64,000 nt of DNA from Palsa-504 sp963756575 (lineage in GTDB: Bacteria; Actinomycetota; Actinomycetes; Streptosporangiales; Streptosporangiaceae), in NCBI GenBank assembly GCA_963756575.1, contig CAVWOM010000011.1:124001-188000 (forward strand), given 5' to 3'. Shown piece after piece: positions 32,659 to 39,046 of this stretch. The notes beneath the pieces are model-generated. The model saw nothing but the letters and a program-made list of their open reading frames with translations, did not search any database and was not told where the DNA came from. Position 1 is the first letter of the stretch, and each line of letters opens with the position of its first letter. A program made the position numbers and the translations under genes.

Positions 32659-33696
32659 ATGGACGGTTATTACACCGAAGAGGTACACGGCCCGCACGAA
32701 TACCTGGACCTGGGCAACTTCGACCTGGCCAGCGGCTATGTCCTCCCCGAGGCCAGGCTCGCCTACAAGGCCATCGGCACCCTCAACGAGGCCAAGGACA
32801 ACGCGATCCTGCTGCCGCACATGTACACCGGCACGTCCGCGTTCATGACGGCCTATGTCGGCGAGGGCCGTCCGCTGGACCCGGAAAGGTACTTCTTCAT
32901 CCTGCCGGCCCAGTTCGGCGACGGCTTCTCCTCCTCGCCCAGCAACACCCCGCCCCCGTTCGACCGCGGCGCGTTCCCGCCGGTCGCCATCTCCGACGAC
33001 GTCAGAGCCCAGCACAAGCTGGTCACCGAGCACTTCGGCATCAGCCAGCTGGCCATGGTCAGCGGCTGGTCCATGGGCGGCCAGCAGACCCTGGAGTGGG
33101 CCGTCCGCTACCCCGACGCGCTCAAGCGCGCCGTCTCCTTCGCGGCGACCGCCAGGAATCCCGACCACTGCACGGTCTTCTGCGACCTGCACATGGACGC
33201 GCTCCGCAGCGACCCCGCCTTCGACAACGGCTTCTACGCGGACTCGAAAGACGTCCACGTCGGCCTGCGCCGCCACGCCCAGGCCTTCGCCCTGATGGGC
33301 CCCACCTCCGCGATGTACCGCGGCGAGGTGTGGCGCGAGCTCGGCTTCACCAGCCGCGACGGCTTCGTCCAGGGCTTCCTGCAGGCTTATTTCCTGCCCA
33401 TGGACCCGAACAACCTGCTCACCCAGGCCGCCAAGTGGCGCTCGGCCGACATCTCGCGCAACGCCGGCGGCGACACCGAAGAAGCCCTCGGCCGGATCAC
33501 CGCGGCCGCCACCCTGGTCGCCTTCACCGGCGACCTGTTCTTCCCGCCCGAGGACATCAAGGCCGACGCCGACCGCATCCCCGGCGCCACGTACGTCGAG
33601 ACCGGCACCTGCTGGGGCCACTTCACCATGTTCAACCTGCGCGAACAGGACACCGCCGCCATCGACCAGATCTACGCCGAGGCCCTGGCCCGCTGA
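32659..33696 (+). CDS. MetX-like alpha/beta hydrolase/acyltransferase
   Basis: 345 residues. Homoserine O-acetyltransferase-like fold: nucleophile elbow SGWSMGGQQ, catalytic Asp in FTGDLFFPPED and His in TCWGHFTMF. The first part (GYVLPEARLAYKAIGTLNEA) matches the superfamily. True MetX has a longer lid and the motif GGSMGG; here it is GWSMGG, so a hydrolase or another acyl transfer is likely. It may belong to the ketone module 80 nt upstream but no substrate can be assigned. Confidence 0.8.
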   Translation: MDGYYTEEVHGPHEYLDLGNFDLASGYVLPEARLAYKAIGTLNEAKDNAILLPHMYTGTSAFMTAYVGEGRPLDPERYFFILPAQFGDGFSSSPSNTPPPFDRGAFPPVAISDDVRAQHKLVTEHFGISQLAMVSGWSMGGQQTLEWAVRYPDALKRAVSFAATARNPDHCTVFCDLHMDALRSDPAFDNGFYADSKDVHVGLRRHAQAFALMGPTSAMYRGEVWRELGFTSRDGFVQGFLQAYFLPMDPNNLLTQAAKWRSADISRNAGGDTEEALGRITAAATLVAFTGDLFFPPEDIKADADRIPGATYVETGTCWGHFTMFNLREQDTAAIDQIYAEALAR

Positions 33697-33718
33697 ACCC
33701 GGCCGTACCCTACGGCTT

Positions 33719-34567
33719 ATGAGCTACCGGCTGCAGATGTCCGCCGAGATCTACGACTGGCTGACCGAGCTTCGCGACAGCGACCCGCCCGCCGCCGCGC
33801 TGGCGGCCCAGGCGCTGGCCGCCCTGGCCACCGAGGGCGACAGTCTCGGCCCCCCGCTGGTGACCGCCGTGACCGCCCGGCTGTCAGCCGACGACGTGGA
33901 GCGGGTGCTGGAGCAGCACTACCAGGACCAGCTGGAATCGATGAATGCCATGCGCCGCGAGGTGGCCACGGCGGCGACGCTGAGGAAGCGCATCGAGCTT
34001 CAGCTCACCGGGGTGGAGTCGCCGCCGGACCCCGCCGGGCTGCAGGAGCGGTTCGCCGCCGCGAAAGCGTCCGAGGACCGGCTGACCGCGGTGTCCCAGC
34101 GGGAGCAGATGCGGGTCGATGCGTTCCGGACCAGGAAGGAGGTCCTGAAGGCGGCCTACCTGGCCGCCCAGGCCGAGGAACTGGTCGAGCAGGCGCGCAA
34201 TGCCGGCGGCGATACCTTCACCCCCGCCGGTTCGGCCGAGGCGACGGCCCGGCTCGACGAGGTCACCAGCCAGATCGAGCATGAGGTCGGCGTCGGGTCG
34301 CCGGCCGGGGACCTGCTGGAGCTCCGGCCGGGCGCCCCCGCCGACAGCGGCATCCGCATCCTGTTCGGCGTCGAGCCGCCCGGCACCGCGCTGCTGATCG
34401 CCGTGCTCGAGGGAGACGACGCCGTGCGGGACCACTACCGCGACGCCGTCCTCCTCGCCTCCGACGTCCTGCGGGAAACCCGCGCCTACCGGGCCCGCGC
34501 GGAGACCGCGCACGCGTTCGGCGATGCGCGGTCGTTCCTGGAAGAGTTCTTCCCCGGCCGTGCTTAG
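33719..34567 (+). CDS. HigB/Gp49-like protein split by a helical insertion
   Basis: 282 residues. The N-terminal 50 (EIYDWLTELRDSDPPAAALA ... GDSLGPPLV) and the C-terminal 80 (LLELRPGAPADSGIRILFGV, then RDHYRDAVLLASDVL) read like the two halves of a HigB/Gp49 RelE-fold toxin. Between them (about 55-195) is a charged coiled-coil region not found in the toxins. No antitoxin gene follows; the next gene, 9 nt on, is an FHA-SnoaL fusion. The catalytic residues of RelE toxins are not clear here, so it may be a non-toxic derivative. I do not know its function. Confidence 0.55.
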   Translation: MSYRLQMSAEIYDWLTELRDSDPPAAALAAQALAALATEGDSLGPPLVTAVTARLSADDVERVLEQHYQDQLESMNAMRREVATAATLRKRIELQLTGVESPPDPAGLQERFAAAKASEDRLTAVSQREQMRVDAFRTRKEVLKAAYLAAQAEELVEQARNAGGDTFTPAGSAEATARLDEVTSQIEHEVGVGSPAGDLLELRPGAPADSGIRILFGVEPPGTALLIAVLEGDDAVRDHYRDAVLLASDVLRETRAYRARAETAHAFGDARSFLEEFFPGRA

Positions 34568-34576
34568 TATCGCCTC

Positions 34577-35242
34577 ATGACGGACACGCATCCCTGGCCG
34601 GCCGCGACCACCCGGATCGGGCGGACGCCGGACAACGACATCATCCTGCCGGATCTCGACGTCTCCCGGCATCACGCGGAGCTGCGCCGCAACCTGGACG
34701 GCAGCTACGAGCTCGTCGACGTGGGCAGCCACGGCGGGACCTTCGTCAACGGCGAGCGGATCACGCACGTGCTGCTGACCGAGCAGGACAGCGTCACCAT
34801 CGGCCACGCCACGCTCCGGCTCAGCGGCGGCGAGCTGCGCCTGCACGCCAACGAAAGCCCCCGCCGCACCGGCGCGCACGAGGTCGTCGCCGCCTACTGG
34901 GCCACGGCCGAGGCGCGGGACTGGGAGACGTTCGGCGCGCTGCTCGCCGACGACGTGGTCTACCGCGGCCCCCAGACCCGGGAGCAGGTCCGCGGCCGGG
35001 ACGCCTACATCCGGTTCAACGCGGAAGGCTTCGCCTACGACTGGCACCTCACCGTGCAGCGGATCGTCGGCGAAGGCCAGCACGCCGCCAGCTGGATCGA
35101 GTTCACCGGCCCCGACGGCACCCAGCCCGGCCTGTGCTTCTTCGACCTCGCCGACGACGGCAAGATCGCCGCCATCACCGACTTCTGGCCCGACCCCTAC
35201 GACCTCCCCGCCACCCGCACCCACCTGGTCGAACGCTACTGA
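34577..35242 (+). CDS. FHA domain fused to a SnoaL-like domain
   Basis: 221 residues. Residues 1-90 are a forkhead-associated phosphopeptide-binding domain (TRIGRTPDNDIILPDLDVSR with the conserved Gly-Arg and the SRHH motif, then GGTFVNGERI). Residues 105-221 are a SnoaL/NTF2-like cone (VVAAYWATAEARDWETFGAL ... GLCFFDLADDGKIAAITDFW). The combination would let a Ser/Thr kinase signal recruit a small-molecule-binding or catalytic domain. Co-transcribed with the HigB-like gene. Hairpin at its end. Confidence 0.8.
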   Translation: MTDTHPWPAATTRIGRTPDNDIILPDLDVSRHHAELRRNLDGSYELVDVGSHGGTFVNGERITHVLLTEQDSVTIGHATLRLSGGELRLHANESPRRTGAHEVVAAYWATAEARDWETFGALLADDVVYRGPQTREQVRGRDAYIRFNAEGFAYDWHLTVQRIVGEGQHAASWIEFTGPDGTQPGLCFFDLADDGKIAAITDFWPDPYDLPATRTHLVERY

Positions 35243-35530
35243 ACCAGCTGAGAACCAGGACGGCCCCTGGTTGATGTACGGCTTCTCGAGGGCGGCGGCC
35301 TCGTCATCGGTCAGTTTCAGCTCGAGCGCGGCGACGGCTTCGGGCAGGTGATGCGGCTTGGTCGCGCCGACGATCGGAGCGCTGACGGCCGGATGGCGCA
35401 GCACCCAGGCCAGCGCGACCTGGGCCATGGTGACGCCGCTGTCGGTGCCCCGCCGGGCCAGGGAGGCGTCGATCTGCTCCAGGATCGCCTTGCGGGACAG
35501 GCCAGAGCCGCCCGTCTCCTCACCGGGGGC
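35243..35530 (-). pseudogene. Aldo/keto reductase with internal deletion
   Basis: On the minus strand the frame reads GLSRKAILEQIDASLARRGTD and then at once SGVTMAQVALAWVLRHPAVS (each joined in frame), followed by IVGATKPHHLPEAVAAL. In intact reductases these two segments are separated by about 150 residues that include part of the active site. The N-terminus is also absent and the C-terminus runs into the FHA gene without a stop. Clearly a remnant. Confidence 0.7.
35253..35272 (+). terminator. Short hairpin after the FHA-SnoaL gene
   Basis: AACCAGG-ACGGCC-CCTGGTT, 7-bp arms, 10 nt after the stop codon. No T-tract. Confidence 0.45.
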
Positions 35531-35553
35531 CTACCCGAGCCTACGATGGCGAG

Positions 35554-35967
35554 ATGACCCAGCCGGCCCCGCCCAGCGGCACCCTCCATCACGTCGAACT
35601 GTGGGTCCCCGACCTGCCCCGCGCCGTCGCCGAGTGGGGCTGGCTGCTGACCCGCCTCGGCTACGAGCCGTTCCAGGACTGGGAGGCCGGCCGCAGCTGG
35701 AACCTCGGCGGCACCTACCTCGTCGTCGAGCAGTCACCCGCCATGACCGCCCCGGACCACGACCGCCTCCGTCCCGGCCTGAACCACCTCGCCTTCCACG
35801 CCGGCCCCCGCGAGCAGGTCGACAAGCTCACCGCGGAAGCCCCCGAGCACGGCTGGACCCTGCTGTTCCCCGACCGTCACCCCCACGCCGGCGGCCCCGG
35901 CCACTACGCCGCCTACCTCGCCAGCACCGACGGCTACGAAGTAGAGCTCGTGGCCGAGGACACCTGA
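35554..35967 (+). CDS. VOC-family (glyoxalase-like) protein
   Basis: 137 residues with two beta-alpha-beta-beta-beta units: LHHVELWVPDLPRAVAEWGW at the start, LNHLAFHAGPREQVD in the middle and GYEVELVAED at the end. Metal-ligand positions (His in HHVEL, His in NHLAF, Glu in VELVA) are kept, so a metalloenzyme is possible. No partner suggests a substrate. It lies directly before the FMN riboswitch. Confidence 0.8.
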   Translation: MTQPAPPSGTLHHVELWVPDLPRAVAEWGWLLTRLGYEPFQDWEAGRSWNLGGTYLVVEQSPAMTAPDHDRLRPGLNHLAFHAGPREQVDKLTAEAPEHGWTLLFPDRHPHAGGPGHYAAYLASTDGYEVELVAEDT

Positions 35968-35974
35968 CCGCCAG

Positions 35975-36097
35975 GAGCGTATGCTGGCCGGGAACGGTGC
36001 GAGCCCGTGCTGCGCGGTCATAGTCCGCGAGTTCCGCCGCTGGCGGATCGATCCGGCGCGATTCCGGAACCATCGGTGACAGTCCGAAGGAACGCCA
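35975..36097 (+). promoter_or_regulatory. FMN riboswitch (RFN element)
   Basis: Contains the conserved junction strings GCGGTCATAGTCCGCGAG and CGGTGACAGTCCGAAGG in the right order with a variable arm between, closed by GCGT/ACGC. They belong to the FMN aptamer. It lies 30 nt before the riboflavin gene, so FMN would shut off translation or transcription of that gene. The first aptamer strand is more divergent than usual. Confidence 0.85.
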
Positions 36098-36127
36098 TCA
36101 TCTGCGGACTTCAGGAGTTGTCACGCC

Positions 36128-37354
36128 ATGTACAGCGGACGCATCACCGAGATCGGCACCGTGATCGAGACCGGCTCAGGTCTGGTCATCGAAGCCGCCA
36201 AGACCACCGCCGGGCTGTCCCCGGGCGGTTCGGTCAACGTCAACGGCACCTGCGTGTCGGCCGTCGCGACCGACGACGCGACCGGCCGTTTCCGGGCGGA
36301 GCTCTCCGCCGAGACCGCCCGCCGCAGCACCCTGGGTGACCTGGCGCCGGGCGCCACCGTGAACCTGGAGATGCCGCTGCGCGTCGGCGACATCCTGGAC
36401 GGTCACCTCGTCCAGGGCCACACCGACGCGATCGGCAAGGTGACCCGGGTCGACGAGGAGCACGGCGCTTCCCGGCGGGTGTGGATCCGGCCGCCGAAGC
36501 GGTTCCTGGACGAGATCGTGGCCAAGGGCTCGGTCGCCGTCAACGGCGTCAGCCTGACGGTGGCCGAGGTGCTGGCCGACCGGTTCTCGGTCGCCCTGAT
36601 CCCGCTCACCCTGGCCGCGACCACGCTGGCCGGCCTGCGGCCCGAGCAGCGGGTCAACCTCGAGTCGGACCTGTTCGTCAAGTCGGCCCGCGGCCTGTGG
36701 CAGTCGGCGCACCTGGTCGCCGCGCGTTCCCTGGCCGCCCTGCCGTGGGCCGGGGAGCTGACCGGCCCGGCCGGCGTCGGCAAGTGCGTCAGCCACCTGG
36801 CCGCCGGGGGCGGCGTGCTGATCTACGACCCGGACCGCGAGGCCGAGGCCGACGTGGTGTTCGCCGGCGCGCGGCTGCGCCCCGAGTCGATGGTGTTCCT
36901 GCTCACCCAGGTGTGCGGGCACACCACCGTCCCGTGCGACCGCGAGCGCCTCGACCGGCTCGAGATCGAGCCGATGCCGGGCCCCGGGGACCGGCACGGG
37001 ACCGCCTACCACGTCTCGGTCGACGTCGCGGCCGGCACCACGACCGGCGTGTCGGCCCACGACCGGGCCGCGACCATCCGCCGCCTGGCCCACCCCGACG
37101 CCACCCCGGCCGACTTCCTGCGCCCCGGCCATGTCTTCCCGCTGGCCGGACGCCCCGCCGGCCTGGCCGAGCGGGCCGGCCATACCGAAGCATCGCTCGC
37201 CCTCTGCGCCGCCGCCGGCCTGCCCGCCGTCGCCGCCATCTGCGAGGTCATGGGCCCCGACGGGCACATGCTGACCGGGTCCGCGGTGGAGCGCTTCGCC
37301 CTGGCGTGGTCGCTGCCCCTGATCTCGATCAGCCAGCTGGCCGCCCACCTATGA
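36128..37354 (+). CDS. ribE: RibE-RibB fusion: riboflavin synthase plus DHBP-synthase-like domain
   Basis: 408 residues. Residues 1-200 are riboflavin synthase alpha chain with two lumazine-binding barrels (MYSGRITEIG; GHLVQGHTDAIGKV; VAVNGVSLTVAEV). Residues 215-408 match RibB (DPDREAEAD for the metal site, TTGVSAHDRAATIR, RPGHVFPL, GHTEA, ICEVMGPDG). The RHGxGxxC loop of RibB has become QVCGHTT, so activity of the second half is uncertain. RibB is normally fused to GTP cyclohydrolase II (RibBA), not to riboflavin synthase. An FMN riboswitch precedes it. No other rib gene is in the window. Confidence 0.85.
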   Translation: MYSGRITEIGTVIETGSGLVIEAAKTTAGLSPGGSVNVNGTCVSAVATDDATGRFRAELSAETARRSTLGDLAPGATVNLEMPLRVGDILDGHLVQGHTDAIGKVTRVDEEHGASRRVWIRPPKRFLDEIVAKGSVAVNGVSLTVAEVLADRFSVALIPLTLAATTLAGLRPEQRVNLESDLFVKSARGLWQSAHLVAARSLAALPWAGELTGPAGVGKCVSHLAAGGGVLIYDPDREAEADVVFAGARLRPESMVFLLTQVCGHTTVPCDRERLDRLEIEPMPGPGDRHGTAYHVSVDVAAGTTTGVSAHDRAATIRRLAHPDATPADFLRPGHVFPLAGRPAGLAERAGHTEASLALCAAAGLPAVAAICEVMGPDGHMLTGSAVERFALAWSLPLISISQLAAHL

Positions 37355-37378
37355 CCGACGCAGGTTCTCGCCATCAAT

Positions 37379-37427
37379 TGCAACTATCGGTTGCACATGG
37401 GCCGGATGAAGTGCTACCGTCGGTTGC
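37379..37427 (+). promoter_or_regulatory. ArsR-type operator TGCAAC-N5-GTTGCA plus extra half-site
   Basis: Perfect dyad at 37379-37395 and a second CGGTTGCA at 37420-37427. A -35-like TTGCAC lies at 37391 and a -10-like TACCGT at 37415. The third gene of the operon downstream is an ArsR repressor, the likely ligand. Confidence 0.65.
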
Positions 37428-37452
37428 AGATGCCGAGACGAAGGAGATGCTG

Positions 37453-37890
37453 ATGCCAGGCCTCACGATCGAGCGGGACATCCTGATCGAGGCGCCGGCC
37501 GAGGTGGTGTGGCGCACCATCACCGAGCCCGCCCAGATGAGCCAGTGGTTCGCCAGCCGGGTGGACCTCGTGGTCGAGCCGGGCGCCCGCGGCTACCTGG
37601 AATTCGGGGACCAGGGCGGCCCGGTCGTCGTCGAGACCGTCGACCCGCCCACCCGCTTCTCGTTCCGCTGGAACCATCCCCGCGGCGAGGAACCCGTGGA
37701 CGGCAACTCGCAGCTCGTCGAATTCACCCTCACCCAGGAAGCGGCCGGACGGACGAGGCTTCGCGTCACCGAAACCGGCCACGAGTCGCGGTCCTGGCCC
37801 GACGCGGAGAAGCAGCGCTACGCGGACGAGCACCTCCAGGGCTGGGGCGACTTCCTGGACCGCCTGGACACCCTGATCGCGAAGCGGTAA
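37453..37890 (+). CDS. SRPBCC/AHSA1-family protein
   Basis: 145 residues. Opens LTIERDILIEAPAEVVWRTI and shows ITEPAQMSQWF and FSFRWNHPRG, all typical of START-like AHSA1 proteins that cluster with ArsR repressors in actinobacteria. Likely binds a hydrophobic ligand. ATG 37453 with AAGGAG at the right distance; ATG 37447 would sit on the Shine-Dalgarno sequence. First gene of an SRPBCC-ArsR-DUF899 operon. Confidence 0.85.
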   Translation: MPGLTIERDILIEAPAEVVWRTITEPAQMSQWFASRVDLVVEPGARGYLEFGDQGGPVVVETVDPPTRFSFRWNHPRGEEPVDGNSQLVEFTLTQEAAGRTRLRVTETGHESRSWPDAEKQRYADEHLQGWGDFLDRLDTLIAKR

Positions 37891-37895
37891 CCCGC

Positions 37896-38246
37896 ATGAC
37901 CACGCCGCCCGACGACGAGCTGTGGTCGGCCATCGGCGACCCGTCCCGCCGCCAGGTCCTCGACCTCCTGGTCAGCCACGGCGAAGTCAGCGCCAGCTGG
38001 CTGGCCGGGCAGGTGCCGTTCTCCCGCCAGGCCGTCTCCAAGCACCTGGTCGTGCTCGAACGGTCCGGGCTGATCCGCCGCCGCAAGCAGGGCCGCGAAG
38101 TCCTGTACCAGGTCCAGGCCGCCCGCCTCGACCAGGCCGCCCGGGCCATGGCCGACCTGGCCGCCCAGTGGGACCAGCGGCTCGCCGCGATCAAACGTCT
38201 CGCCGAGACCGCGCACGCGGAAAACCAAAGGAGAAGATCATCATGA
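37896..38246 (+). CDS. ArsR/SmtB-family repressor
   Basis: 116 residues. HTH with LWSAIGDPSRRQVLDLLVSH, then VPFSRQAVSKHLVVLERSGL and wing RRRKQGREVLYQV. No Cys metal site (the ELCVCDL motif of ArsR is absent), so it is of the non-metal group paired with SRPBCC proteins. Probably autoregulates through the TGCAAC/GTTGCA dyad. Its stop overlaps the next start (ATGA). Confidence 0.85.
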   Translation: MTTPPDDELWSAIGDPSRRQVLDLLVSHGEVSASWLAGQVPFSRQAVSKHLVVLERSGLIRRRKQGREVLYQVQAARLDQAARAMADLAAQWDQRLAAIKRLAETAHAENQRRRSS

Positions 38247-39016
38247 CGAACGAGTCGGCCGCCCGCCCCCCTATCGCCGACCAGCCCACGTTCCAGGCCG
38301 AGCTCGACCAGCTCCGCGCCCGGGAAAAGGCGCACACCCGCGAAGGCGACGCGATCGCCGCGGCCCGCCGCCGCCTGCCCATGGTCGAGCGGGACGCCGC
38401 GACCCCGCTCACCGGCCCCGGCGGCCCGGTCACGCTGCTCGACGCCTTCGAAGGCCGCCGCCAGCTCATCGCCTACTACTTCATGTGGCACGACGGCCAC
38501 CCGGCCGCCGAGCAGTGCGAGGGCTGCACCTGGTGCGCCACCCAGGTCGCCGAGCTGTCCTACCTGCATTCCCGCGACATCACCTACGCCGTCTTCGCCC
38601 AGGGCCCCTACCCCGAGAGCGCCCGCTACCGCGCGTTCATGGGCTGGGACATGCCCTGGTACTCGGCTCAGGCCTCCCTCGCCGACCTGCTGCCGCCGCC
38701 CCGCCAGCCCGGCCGGATGCACCTGGTCTGCTACCTGCGCGACGGCGACCGCGTCTTCGAGACCTACTGGACCACCCTGCGCGGCGTCGAGGCCATGGAC
38801 AACAGCCTCGCCCTGATGGACCTCACCGCCTACGGCCGCCAGGAGTCCTGGGAGGACTCACCCGCGGGCTGGCCCCAGGCGTGCACCAACACCCGCACCA
38901 TGGACGGCCCGCCCGCCTGGACCCCCGTCCCCGAATGGCCCGCCGGCCGCCCCATCCCGCAGTGGGTCAGGCTCGCCGCCGGCCACTCCGACGACCTCGG
39001 AACCTCCGGACCCTGA
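38243..39016 (+). CDS. DUF899 thioredoxin-like protein 2
   Basis: 257 residues. Same family as the gene at 17.5 kb (LPMVERDA, YYFMWHDG, DLTAYGRQESWEDSP), but with CEGCTWC in the active-site loop and a longer C-terminus. Translation is coupled to arsR by a 4-nt overlap, the common actinobacterial SRPBCC-ArsR-DUF899 layout. Function unknown; a redox or detoxification role is inferred from fold and context. Confidence 0.85.
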   Translation: MTNESAARPPIADQPTFQAELDQLRAREKAHTREGDAIAAARRRLPMVERDAATPLTGPGGPVTLLDAFEGRRQLIAYYFMWHDGHPAAEQCEGCTWCATQVAELSYLHSRDITYAVFAQGPYPESARYRAFMGWDMPWYSAQASLADLLPPPRQPGRMHLVCYLRDGDRVFETYWTTLRGVEAMDNSLALMDLTAYGRQESWEDSPAGWPQACTNTRTMDGPPAWTPVPEWPAGRPIPQWVRLAAGHSDDLGTSGP

Positions 39017-39046
39017 TCGCCAGACCCCCCGAGCCTGTAACTTCGG

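Noticed and set aside
31816..33621. 601-codon minus-strand frame over the AcoR-like and MetX-like genes
   Set aside because: Spans two genes and their spacer in antisense; GC-skew artefact.
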